Source: an uncultured Lachnospiraceae bacterium
GTDB taxonomy: Bacteria; Bacillota; Clostridia; Lachnospirales; Lachnospiraceae
Assembly (NCBI GenBank): GCA_902767065.1
Contig: CACXFW010000044.1
Span: forward strand, 1-11,049
DNA: 11,049 nt
Reading direction: 5' to 3'
Positions 1-6,591 of this stretch are shown here, piece by piece. A program made the translations under genes and the position numbers. Within the stretch, counting starts at the first letter, position 1; each line of letters begins with the position of its first letter. The notes under the pieces were generated by a model that saw only the letters and a program-made list of their open reading frames with translations, ran no database searches and was not told where the DNA came from.

Positions 1-1002
1 CTGCTTCGGGAATCTGCCGCGGACCCGGGAAATGACCATAGGCTCGGCGCGGATGAAGCCCCGCCTGCTGTCATATCCGTTTTTCTCGGAGATCAGCTGG
101 AAGACCTCGTGATGCAGCTGATCCGGACCGGGGAGGCGAAGAGCTCTCTTCACGGCGGGAAGCTGATGACCGGGGCCAGCATGCTTCCGGATCTGTCCAA
201 GGACGCGACGGACCGGAACCGGACCAGCCCGTTTGCATTTACGGGGAACAAATTCGAGTTCCGCATGGTCGGATCAAGGGACTCGATTGCCGCTCCGAAC
301 ATCGTTCTGAACACGATTACCGCGGAGGCGTTCTCGGATGCCTGCGATGAGCTGGAGAAGGCGGAGGACTTTGACGCTGCCCTGCACGCGCTGATCCGCA
401 GATACCTGACGCAGCACCAGCGCATCATCTTCAACGGAAACGGTTATTCCAGGGAATGGATTGCGGAGGCGAAGCGAAGAGGCCTTCCGAACCTGCCGTC
501 CATGGTGGACGCGATCCCGGTCCTGACAGAAGAATCCTCTGTCAGAATGTTTGAGAAGTTCGGCGTCTTCTCCCGCTCCGAGCTGGAGAGCCGTGTTGAG
601 ATCAAGTATGAGAATTACGCGAAAACCATTCACATCGAGGCGATGACGATGGTGGATATGGCGTCCAAGTCCATCATTCCCGCTGTCGTCCGCTGGACCG
701 GATTCCTGGCGGGAACCATACGGGATCTCGAAGCGGTCGGAGCCTGTGCTGTGGTGCAGAGAGAGCTTCTCGCAGAATCGGGGCAGCTCCTGGAGAAAAC
801 CAGCCAGGCGCTGAAGGAGCTGATCCATCTGAGCCGGCAGGTGGAAAACATGCCGGAGGGAAGAAAGCGCGCGTTGTTCTGCCATGATGAGATCTGCCGG
901 GCGATGCTTGAGCTTCGCAGCCCGGTGGACCGCCTGGAAATGATTGTGGACAAGGAGATGTGGCCGATGCCGTCCTACGGCGACCTGCTCTTCGAACTGT
1001 AA
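1..1002 (+). CDS. glnN: Glutamine synthetase type III, C-terminal part (5' end outside window)
   Basis: This is the C-terminal 333 residues of a type III glutamine synthetase, the large cytoplasmic enzyme that makes glutamine from glutamate, ammonia and ATP. The reading frame is open from base 1, so the real start lies upstream; the GTG at 109 is internal, because family residues continue before it. Two signatures are readable: GNDHRLGADEAPPAVIS (visible residues 10-26) and NRTSPFAFTGNKFEFRMVGS (about 73-92), both typical of the GSIII catalytic domain. The rest is the long helical C-terminal region usual in GSIII, rich in Glu, Arg and Leu. Family members are about 700 residues, so roughly half is visible. 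The stop is TAA at 1000-1002, followed 37 nt later by an intrinsic terminator, so this gene ends its transcription unit. No frameshift is seen. The symbol follows common GSIII usage; the assignment is strong from motifs. Confidence 0.93.
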   Translation: MLRESAADPGNDHRLGADEAPPAVISVFLGDQLEDLVMQLIRTGEAKSSLHGGKLMTGASMLPDLSKDATDRNRTSPFAFTGNKFEFRMVGSRDSIAAPNIVLNTITAEAFSDACDELEKAEDFDAALHALIRRYLTQHQRIIFNGNGYSREWIAEAKRRGLPNLPSMVDAIPVLTEESSVRMFEKFGVFSRSELESRVEIKYENYAKTIHIEAMTMVDMASKSIIPAVVRWTGFLAGTIRDLEAVGACAVVQRELLAESGQLLEKTSQALKELIHLSRQVENMPEGRKRALFCHDEICRAMLELRSPVDRLEMIVDKEMWPMPSYGDLLFEL

Positions 1003-1039
1003 AGAAATGAAAAAACCGTAAAGAGAGACGTACTGCCAT

Positions 1040-1069
1040 CCCCCTCCCCGCGGCCGGGGAGGGGGTTTT
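1040..1069 (+). terminator. Intrinsic terminator after glutamine synthetase
   Basis: An 11-bp perfect GC-rich stem (1040-1050 with 1055-1065, arms CCCCCTCCCCG and CGGGGAGGGGG) closes a four-base loop and is followed by TTTT. The T tract is short, but the stem is very stable. Confidence 0.85.
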
Positions 1070-1111
1070 GTAACGACTTAATCCATTTCGTGCAAAATCC
1101 ACAAAAAATGG

Positions 1112-1140
1112 TTGCCTTTTTTGGGGAAAAAGATTACACT
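1112..1140 (+). promoter_or_regulatory. Candidate sigma-A promoter of the CdaR/PucR-type regulator
   Basis: A -35 element TTGCCT (1112-1117) and a -10 element TACACT (1135-1140) are separated by 17 nt, each matching consensus at four of six positions. The surroundings are AT-rich compared with the neighbouring coding DNA. The predicted start of transcription near 1147 gives a leader of about 90 nt. This is a prediction from the sequence only. Confidence 0.5.
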
Positions 1141-1165
1141 AAAAATACGTTATGGTAATATTCGA

Positions 1166-1205
1166 CATGAATTGGTCCTGATTTCCTGCTTCATTCATGC
1201 AGGAA
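1166..1205 (+). promoter_or_regulatory. Leader with two mutually exclusive hairpins before the regulator gene
   Basis: Bases 1166-1172 (CATGAAT) are perfectly complementary to 1193-1199 (ATTCATG). Bases 1183-1189 (TTCCTGC) are perfectly complementary to 1199-1205 (GCAGGAA). The two 7-bp stems share base 1199 and are topologically interlocked, so normally only one could form unless as a pseudoknot. The structure ends 18 nt before the GGAGGG ribosome binding site at 1224-1229. The pairing is visible; any regulatory role is inference. Confidence 0.3.
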
Positions 1206-1236
1206 GCTGATTAAACAACAGCGGGAGGGCGGTTTT

Positions 1237-2325
1237 ATGATTTCAAATCAGGTACTTGAATCTACGCTGGAGGGACTGAAAACGATCAGCAGAGTCGATA
1301 TGTGCCTCATGGATACGGAAGGACTCGTGGTTGCTTCGACTTTTGAGCATGCGGAGGACTTCCGTGATTCTGTCATCAGCTTCAGGAATTCTCCGGCGGA
1401 AAGCCAGGTCATTTCAGGATATCAGTTCTTCAAGGTGCTGGATGAAGCGCAGCTGGAGTATATTCTGATCGCGAACGGAAGTTCGGATGATGTATACATG
1501 GTCGCGAAGATGGCTGCGTTCCAGGTGCAGACGCTGATTGTCGCGTACAAAGAGCGGTTTGACAAGGACAATTTCATCAAGAACCTGCTTCTGGACAATC
1601 TGCTTCTTGTCGATATCTTTAATCGCGCAAAGAAGCTTCATATCGAGTATGAGTCGAGAAGGGTCGTCTATATTCTCGAGATTGAAGGCGAGCGGGAGGC
1701 TGGTTCGCTGGAGACGGTGCGCAGTGAGATTGATCTTAGGCAGGGGGACTTTGTGACTGCGGTCGATGAGAAGGGTGTGATCGTTGTTCAGGAGCTGCTC
1801 CCCGGCGAGGGAAGCGCCGAGATGGATGCCACTGCGAGACAGATCCTCTCGACGGTGTCGACGGACCGCAGGGGGCAGGCCCTTGTTTCCTATGGAACGG
1901 TTGTCGGAGAACTGAAGGATGTTTCCCGCTCTTACAAGGAAGCACGGATGGCGCTGAATGTCGGCAGGATCTTTTTCTCCGAGCGCCAGGTCATCGCTTA
2001 CAGCTCTCTCGGGATCGGACGCCTCATCTATCAGCTGCCGATCTCCCTGTGCAAGATGTTCATCAGGGAGGTCTTTGAGGGGAAGAGCCCGGACGACTTT
2101 GATGAAGAGACGCTCATGACGATCAATAAGTTCTTTGAGAACAGCCTCAATGTATCAGAGACCAGCCGGCAGCTCTACATCCACCGCAACACACTGGTGT
2201 ACCGGCTGGACAAGCTGCAGAAGCAGACCGCTCTTGACCTGAGGGTGTTTGAGGACGCGATTACCCTGAAGATCGCATTGATGGTCGTCAAGTATATGAA
2301 TTATATGGAGACGCAGGATTATTGA
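1237..2325 (+). CDS. CdaR/PucR-family transcriptional regulator
   Basis: A 362-residue protein with the architecture of CdaR/PucR-type activators. The N-terminal 110 residues or so look like a ligand-sensing domain (it contains MCLMDTEGLVVAS, similar to PAS/GAF or sugar-diacid recognition folds). The middle, about 120-265, fits the degenerate GGDEF-like domain of this family, including the SYKEARMALNVG segment near residue 232. The C-terminus (about 300-355) is the PucR helix-turn-helix, with LNVSETSRQLYIHRNTLVYRL starting near residue 304. The start is ATG at 1237 with GGAGGG at 1224-1229, a 7-nt spacing. It has its own candidate promoter and a terminator 16 nt after the stop, so it is probably monocistronic. 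No sugar-acid or purine genes lie next to it, so the effector and targets cannot be named. Family assignment is firm; the ligand is unknown. Confidence 0.85.
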   Translation: MISNQVLESTLEGLKTISRVDMCLMDTEGLVVASTFEHAEDFRDSVISFRNSPAESQVISGYQFFKVLDEAQLEYILIANGSSDDVYMVAKMAAFQVQTLIVAYKERFDKDNFIKNLLLDNLLLVDIFNRAKKLHIEYESRRVVYILEIEGEREAGSLETVRSEIDLRQGDFVTAVDEKGVIVVQELLPGEGSAEMDATARQILSTVSTDRRGQALVSYGTVVGELKDVSRSYKEARMALNVGRIFFSERQVIAYSSLGIGRLIYQLPISLCKMFIREVFEGKSPDDFDEETLMTINKFFENSLNVSETSRQLYIHRNTLVYRLDKLQKQTALDLRVFEDAITLKIALMVVKYMNYMETQDY

Positions 2326-2340
2326 TAAAACGGCTGCCTG

Positions 2341-2365
2341 CCACCGCCCCGGGCGGTGGTTTTTT
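2341..2365 (+). terminator. Intrinsic terminator after the regulator, just upstream of the sigma-like gene
   Basis: A stem CCACCGC (2341-2347) pairs with GCGGTGG (2353-2359) around a five-base loop, followed by six T (2360-2365). It is a textbook intrinsic terminator. It ends only 30 nt before the next start codon, which leaves no room for a full promoter plus leader in between. Confidence 0.88.
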
Positions 2366-2395
2366 CCGTATGATTCCCGAAAGGATCAAAGTGAC

Positions 2396-3139
2396 ATGAC
2401 GAAGGATGCGGAAAGATTCAGTCAAAAGCTCGAAGAGCTGCGTGCACTGGGAAGGCGCAGCTTCATGCGGCTGAGCGTACAACAGATCCAGAGTGTTCTG
2501 GAGGATGCACATCTGACAAAGGAACAGATGCAGATGGTCTATGCCTATCTGAATCAGATGGCGATCGAAGTCTATGATCCTGACACAGGGGACAGCGTTT
2601 CTTCTTCAATGAAGCCTGTAAGAGCGCTGGAAGCCTATCTGGAAGAGATTGACCGCTTTTCGCCCCTTTCCAAGGAGGAGGAATTCCTGCTGTTCGACCG
2701 GGCGGCGAAGAAGGATGCTCAGGCCGCGAATACGCTGATCGAGCGATACCTCCAGACGGCATGCGACCTTGCTGCCGAATATGAAGATCCCGCCTCCAAA
2801 GTGGAGGTGGAAGACCTGATTCAGGAGGCGAATACCGGTCTGGTAATGGCGATGACCGAAATCCGTCCGCAGAAGTCCCTCGCGCTCTATCGTGTCTGGC
2901 TTCTCAACTATGTAACCGCTTTTCTGGAGGAGCGCGTTCAGAATCTTGAGGAGCTGATGAACGCAGACGAGCGGATCGTGAACCGGATGAACCGGCTTGC
3001 CGATACCATCCGTGAGCTTGAAGAGGAGCTGGGCCACAAGCCCTCGGTGGAAGAGCTCTCCGCCTTTCTGGAGCTTCCGACGGAAGAGATCCGGAATCTT
3101 CTCAGGGTCGCGGAGATGGACCTGCCATCGTCGGAATGA
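2396..3139 (+). CDS. Sigma-70 (RpoD-like) protein lacking region 4
   Basis: A 247-residue protein that follows the RpoD domain order but stops early. Residues 22-61 resemble region 1.1 (LSVQQIQSVLEDAHL then QMAIEVYD). Residues 75-105 resemble region 1.2 (ALEAYLEEIDRFSPLSKEEE). Residues 108-152 resemble regions 2.1-2.2, including DLIQEANTGL at 140-149, close to the core-polymerase-binding DLIQEGNxGL. Region 2.3-2.4 (about 160-180) is degenerate: the usual YATWWIRQAI is replaced by LYRVWLLNYV. Residues 188-247 resemble region 3 (RELEEELGHKPSVEELSAFL). Region 4, which binds the -35 element, is absent, and no coding remnant of it follows. ATG 2396 has AAGGA at 2381-2385 with 10-nt spacing. It converges on the CNNM gene with 67 bp between. 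It could be a specialised sigma, one part of a split sigma, or a core-binding antagonist; function is unproven. Confidence 0.75.
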   Translation: MTKDAERFSQKLEELRALGRRSFMRLSVQQIQSVLEDAHLTKEQMQMVYAYLNQMAIEVYDPDTGDSVSSSMKPVRALEAYLEEIDRFSPLSKEEEFLLFDRAAKKDAQAANTLIERYLQTACDLAAEYEDPASKVEVEDLIQEANTGLVMAMTEIRPQKSLALYRVWLLNYVTAFLEERVQNLEELMNADERIVNRMNRLADTIRELEEELGHKPSVEELSAFLELPTEEIRNLLRVAEMDLPSSE

Positions 3140-3181
3140 CTCAGGCCCCGATTCAGAACACGCCGGATCCCGGGCAGAGGA

Positions 3182-3198
3182 TGCTGAGAAGCTCAGCA
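3182..3198. terminator. Hairpin between convergent genes, possible weak terminator
   Basis: TGCTGAG (3182-3188) and CTCAGCA (3192-3198) form a perfect 7-bp stem with a three-base loop in the 67-bp gap between the sigma-like gene and the convergent CNNM gene. No clear T tract follows on either strand, so intrinsic termination is uncertain. Confidence 0.3.
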
Positions 3199-3206
3199 CA
3201 ATACCT

Positions 3207-4496
3207 TCAGTCCGGCTCAGCCAGAGCCTCTTCAGAAGGCTTTGCTTCCGGAAGAACGATCCGCACCTTCAGGATCCGGTTTCCCTTGACCTTGTCCGCA
3301 ATCAGGATCAGCGAATCCTCCGTGATGACCTTCTCGCCTCTGACGGCAAGATGGCCAAGCTGCTCAATCAGATAGCCGCCGATCGAGTCATAGTCATCTG
3401 AACTGAGATTCAGCTGCGTGGCATCGTTCAGGTCATCCAGCTTGACACTTCCCGCGACAAGGTACTGACGGCTGGATACGCGGCGGATCAGATCCTTTTC
3501 ATCCTCATCGTATTCGTCCCGGATCTCTCCGACCAGCTCTTCGATCAGATCCTCAAACGTGATCATTCCCACGGCGCTTCCGTATTCATCCAGTACGATC
3601 GTGACGGTCGACGAATGATCGCGCATTTCCACCATCAGCTCGGATACCTTTTTTGTTTCAAACGTATAGTAGGGCTCATACATCAGCGCCTTTGGCGTGA
3701 AATGCTCCCTGTCTTCCACAAAGCAGAAATCCTTGATGTTCAGGATCCCGACGATATGGTCCCGCTCCTTCTCATAGACGGGCAGCCTCGTGAAATGCTC
3801 ACTGCGGTAGACGGCGGATACGGTATCATAGTCATCCTCCACGCTCACGGATACGATATCTGCCCGCGGCACGCAGATATCCTTCGCGCACTGATCTCCG
3901 AAATCATAGACATTGTTGATCATCTTCCGCTCTTCGCTTGTTGTCTCCCCGTCTTCATGACTGACATTGACCATGGTACGGATCTCATCCTCCGTGATCG
4001 CGCTGTCGCCGCCATCCTTCGGAACACGCAGCAGTGTCATGACGCCGCCGGCGAGAAGATTGACCAGAAAGATCAGGGGCGTAAAGAGGATCATGAGCAC
4101 ATGGATAATCCTTGCGTAGCGCAGCGTCAGCTTTTCCGAAGAGACATTCGCCGCGTTTTTCGGAGTGATCTCTCCGAAGATCAGGACGAACAGGGTGAGC
4201 AGGCCCGTCGCATATCCGATAGCCCTGGACCCGAACAGTTCGATCGTCAGGGTTGTCGTCAGCGATGAAGCGGAGATATTCACCAGATTATTCCCGATCA
4301 GGATACAGCTGAGCATTTTGCTCTGCGAATCCAGAACCTTCAGGGCCGTTTTCGCGCGCACGTTTCCTGCCTGCGCGAGGTTCAGGATCCGGATCCGGTT
4401 CACCGTTGTCAGCGCGGTCTCGGCTGACGAAAAAAACGCAGAGAGCAAGAGAAGCAGGATAAGCCCTGCAATCTTTATGAGAGTGCCGGAAGACAC
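3207..4496 (-). CDS. CNNM/HlyC-CorC family membrane protein with CBS domains
   Basis: A 429-residue integral membrane protein with the full hemolysin-C/CorC architecture. Residues 1-200 are the DUF21/CNNM transmembrane domain, with the motif SAFFSSAETALTTVNRIRI (19-37), GNNLVNI (68-74) and GEITPKNAA (108-116). A CBS-domain pair occupies about 205-328; it contains VPRADIV (209-215) and ends in DEYGSAVGMITFEDLIEELVG (303-323). A CorC/HlyC C-terminal domain spans about 340-415. Family members are linked to magnesium or sodium-dependent cation transport; the name hemolysin is historical. The start is GTG at 4496 reading leftward, with GGAGG at 4507-4511 and 10-nt spacing. An ATG at 4502-4504 is nearer the ribosome binding site but out of frame. 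It is divergent from rho and appears monocistronic. The domains are certain; the transported ion is not shown by sequence. Confidence 0.9.
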   Translation of the reverse strand: MSSGTLIKIAGLILLLLLSAFFSSAETALTTVNRIRILNLAQAGNVRAKTALKVLDSQSKMLSCILIGNNLVNISASSLTTTLTIELFGSRAIGYATGLLTLFVLIFGEITPKNAANVSSEKLTLRYARIIHVLMILFTPLIFLVNLLAGGVMTLLRVPKDGGDSAITEDEIRTMVNVSHEDGETTSEERKMINNVYDFGDQCAKDICVPRADIVSVSVEDDYDTVSAVYRSEHFTRLPVYEKERDHIVGILNIKDFCFVEDREHFTPKALMYEPYYTFETKKVSELMVEMRDHSSTVTIVLDEYGSAVGMITFEDLIEELVGEIRDEYDEDEKDLIRRVSSRQYLVAGSVKLDDLNDATQLNLSSDDYDSIGGYLIEQLGHLAVRGEKVITEDSLILIADKVKGNRILKVRIVLPEAKPSEEALAEPD

Positions 4497-4561
4497 GTAA
4501 TCATTCCTCCTTTATCTGTAACCCGCGGTGGAAAGAGATTTGCTACGACACTACAATACTT

Positions 4562-4591
4562 TTGACGTTTTTGCAATACATGTGTTATACT
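4562..4591 (+). promoter_or_regulatory. Promoter of rho
   Basis: TTGACG (4562-4567) and TATACT (4586-4591) lie 18 nt apart; each matches the sigma-A consensus at five of six positions, with TGTG just before the -10. Transcription would start near 4598, giving a leader of about 130 nt before the rho start codon. A weaker leftward promoter for the CNNM gene probably overlaps this region, but I cannot place it well. Confidence 0.7.
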
Positions 4592-4640
4592 ATATCCGCG
4601 AATGACACATGAGGGTCTTCTGAAAATCTCATTATCACAG

Positions 4641-4685
4641 CTGCCCGGTCTGTCATGGCCAGGGTCTTATGTGCAGGATCTGCAC
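4641..4685 (+). promoter_or_regulatory. Structured part of the rho 5' leader
   Basis: A perfect 6-bp hairpin GTGCAG (4671-4676) with CTGCAC (4680-4685) lies in the leader. CTGC at 4641-4644 could compete for the same GCAG bases, and CCCGG (4644-4648) can pair imperfectly with CCAGGG (4659-4664). The heptamer GGGTCTT occurs twice in the leader (4613-4619 and 4662-4668). Rho genes are often autoregulated in their leaders, but a role here is inference. No T tract follows. Confidence 0.25.
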
Positions 4686-4715
4686 CCGTAACCATTTTAA
4701 TTCAGAGTGATTGAT

Positions 4716-4720
4716 AAGGA
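4716..4720 (+). promoter_or_regulatory. Ribosome binding site that decides the rho start
   Basis: AAGGA followed by seven T and then ATG at 4728. Placing the start at the upstream GTG (4707) would put this site inside the coding sequence, so ATG 4728 is preferred. Confidence 0.7.
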
Positions 4721-4727
4721 TTTTTTT

Positions 4728-6383
4728 ATGACAAAAGAAGAATATGGAAAACTGGCTGTTGCTCAGTTGAGAGAACGCGCGAAGGAAGCGGGAATCAAAG
4801 GGGTGTCTTCCATGCGCAAAAATGACCTGATCGATGCGCTTGTCCAGATGCAGGATCGTGAGAGCGCTTCCCCGGGGGACATGCCTGATGATCCGGGACG
4901 CAGGCAGCCAATGCGTCAGACGCCGCCCCGTCAGGACGGCCATGCCCGTGTGATTGTCAGAAGGAGCTCCGGTCAGGGACAGGTCTCCGGTCCAAGAACA
5001 GCGCGCCCGTCCGGGCTGCCAGATGCCCAGCCGCCAAGGACAGCGCGCCCGTCCGGGCTGCCAGATGCCCAGCCGCCAAGAACAGCGCGCCCGTCCGGGA
5101 TGCCTGAAGCCCAGACGCCAAGAGTGATCCGGTCGTCGGCACCTATGACCAGGGGCGAGATGTATCAGAGTAATCCGCAGCAGAAGCCGGAGTTTCCCGA
5201 GAGTCTGCAGGACCGTATGGAGCAGGATCGTCCTCCCATGGAGCTCAAGCAGCTTGATTCGGGGAACGAAGTCAGCGGAGTCCTGGAGGTGATGGCGGAC
5301 GGATATGGTTTTATCCGGTCTAACAACTATCTCCCCGGCGAAAACGATGTCTATGTATCTCCGTCCCAGATCAGGAAATTCGGCCTGAAAACAGGAGATA
5401 TTGTGTGCGGGAACACGCGGGTTCACGCGCAGCAGGAGAAGTTCTCCGCGCTGCTGTTCGTGAAGCTGATTAACGGATGCACTCCTTCCGAGGCCGCAAA
5501 GCGGTTTGACTTTGAAAGCATGACGCCCGTTTTTCCAAATGAGCGCCTGAGAATGGAACGCACCGGACGTGAAATTGCGATGCGGATTGTCGATCTCCTT
5601 GCCCCGATCGGCAAGGGACAGAGAGGACTGATCGTTTCTCCGCCCAAGGCAGGAAAGACGACGCTTCTGAAGGATATCGCAAGGTCCATCCTCCGGAACA
5701 ATCCTGAGATGCATATTCTCATTTTGCTGATCGATGAGCGCCCTGAGGAAGTCACGGATATCCGGGAGGCGATCGTGGGGGACAACGTCGAGGTTCTTGA
5801 TTCGACCTTTGATGAGACACCGGAACATCACAAGCGGGTTGCCGAGATGGGAATCGAGCGGGCCAGAAGGCTGGTGGAGCATCAGAGGGATGTGGTGATC
5901 CTGCTTGATTCGATCACACGTCTGGCGAGGGCTTATAACCTGATTGTCCCTCCGTCCGGGAGAACCCTGTCCGGCGGCCTTGATCCCGCAGCGCTGCATC
6001 CGCCGAAGCGGTTCTTCGGTGCCGCCAGAAACATGCGCGAAGGCGGAAGCCTTACGATTCTTGCGACCGCGCTGGTTGATACCGGATCCAAGATGGATGA
6101 CGTGGTATATGAAGAATTCAAGGGAACCGGCAACATGGAGCTGATCCTTGACCGAAAGCTTTCTGAGCGGCGTGTCTTCCCGGCTATTGATATCCAGAAA
6201 TCAGGAACGAGAAGAGAGGACCTGCTCCTGACTCCGGATGAAGGGGAAGTATCCTATGTTATGCGGAAGGCAATGAACGGCATGAAGGGAGAGGATGCGG
6301 TGGAACGGATCCTTGATATGTTTGCCCGCACCAGGAGCAACGAGGATCTGATTCAGCGCGTGAAGCACTCGCATGTCGTCTGA
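4728..6383 (+). CDS. rho: Transcription termination factor Rho with repeat-containing linker
   Basis: A 551-residue hexameric RNA helicase that ends transcription by RNA-dependent ATP hydrolysis. Residues 1-42 form the Rho N-terminal SAP-like domain ([15 protein letters not shown]). Residues 43-172 are a low-complexity Pro/Arg-rich linker not found in the short Rho of E. coli, with three 14-residue tandem repeats at 89-130. The cold-shock RNA-binding domain spans about 175-240 ([15 protein letters not shown]). The ATPase domain has Walker A PPKAGKTT (305-312, Lys310), Walker B DVVILLD (388-394), and the family segments [19 protein letters not shown] and [20 protein letters not shown] 4728 is chosen because AAGGA at 4716-4720 sits 7 nt upstream; an in-frame GTG at 4707 has no such site and would add 7 residues. 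It is preceded by its own promoter. No clear intrinsic terminator follows. Long linkers are known in Rho of other high-GC Gram-positives. All catalytic motifs are present. Confidence 0.97.
   Translation: MTKEEYGKLAVAQLRERAKEAGIKGVSSMRKNDLIDALVQMQDRESASPGDMPDDPGRRQPMRQTPPRQDGHARVIVRRSSGQGQVSGPRTARPSGLPDAQPPRTARPSGLPDAQPPRTARPSGMPEAQTPRVIRSSAPMTRGEMYQSNPQQKPEFPESLQDRMEQDRPPMELKQLDSGNEVSGVLEVMADGYGFIRSNNYLPGENDVYVSPSQIRKFGLKTGDIVCGNTRVHAQQEKFSALLFVKLINGCTPSEAAKRFDFESMTPVFPNERLRMERTGREIAMRIVDLLAPIGKGQRGLIVSPPKAGKTTLLKDIARSILRNNPEMHILILLIDERPEEVTDIREAIVGDNVEVLDSTFDETPEHHKRVAEMGIERARRLVEHQRDVVILLDSITRLARAYNLIVPPSGRTLSGGLDPAALHPPKRFFGAARNMREGGSLTILATALVDTGSKMDDVVYEEFKGTGNMELILDRKLSERRVFPAIDIQKSGTRREDLLLTPDEGEVSYVMRKAMNGMKGEDAVERILDMFARTRSNEDLIQRVKHSHVV
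4992..5117 (+). repeat. Three 42-bp in-frame tandem repeats in rho linker
   Basis: Three exact-length units (4992-5033, 5034-5075, 5076-5117) encode [14 protein letters not shown] twice, then [14 protein letters not shown]. Units 1 and 2 differ at one base; unit 3 differs from unit 1 at four bases. A degenerate continuation starting PRVIRSS follows. The near identity at DNA level suggests recent duplication by slippage or unequal exchange. Confidence 0.95.
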
Positions 6384-6475
6384 CAGGCAGCGGGTTTCAT
6401 TTTCACCGGCCCCTGTACTCAGCAAGGCCGGCAGATCCTGTTACAGGCCCTGGCAGCTGTCATTGACGAAACTTG

Positions 6476-6504
6476 TTTACACAAAATAAAAACTGTGGTA
6501 TACT
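6476..6504 (+). promoter_or_regulatory. Strong sigma-A promoter of the cytidylate-kinase-like gene
   Basis: TTTACA (6476-6481) and TATACT (6499-6504) are separated by exactly 17 nt, each with five of six consensus bases, in an AT-rich stretch. Transcription would start near 6511, leaving a leader of about 80 nt that contains the octamer repeats. Confidence 0.8.
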
Positions 6505-6537
6505 TTTCACAGAAAACAGGCAGTCTCATTCATTTGA

Positions 6538-6569
6538 TTGACATACTGACATACTGACATAACGACACA
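6538..6569 (+). repeat. Octamer tandem repeat in 5' leader
   Basis: Four consecutive 8-bp units read TTGACATA, CTGACATA, CTGACATA and ACGACACA. They lie between the promoter and the ribosome binding site of the cytidylate-kinase-like gene, in the predicted untranslated leader. The middle two copies are identical and the outer two are degenerate. Confidence 0.85.
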
Positions 6570-6591
6570 GGAATTTAAAGGGGGTGGTTCT

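Noticed and set aside
274..885. A 203-codon minus-strand open frame opposite glutamine synthetase
   Set aside because: It is a shadow of the GSIII coding frame with no supporting signal.
2997..3401. Plus-strand open frame overlapping the end of the sigma-like gene, considered as a frameshifted region 4
   Set aside because: Its translation shows no helix-turn-helix or region 4 residues, and most of it is antisense to the CNNM gene.
4992..5117. Regular repeats that could suggest a CRISPR array
   Set aside because: The units are contiguous with no unique spacers and are in frame within rho.
4653..5999. A 448-codon open frame on the minus strand opposite rho
   Set aside because: It lies antisense to a certain rho gene, its product is rich in Arg, His and Trp from the reversed repeats, it has no recognisable domain, and its length is a by-product of GC-rich codon bias.
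6406..6431. CCGGCC/GGCCGG inverted repeat after rho, considered as a terminator
   Set aside because: The loop is 14 nt and no T tract follows, so it does not look like an intrinsic terminator.
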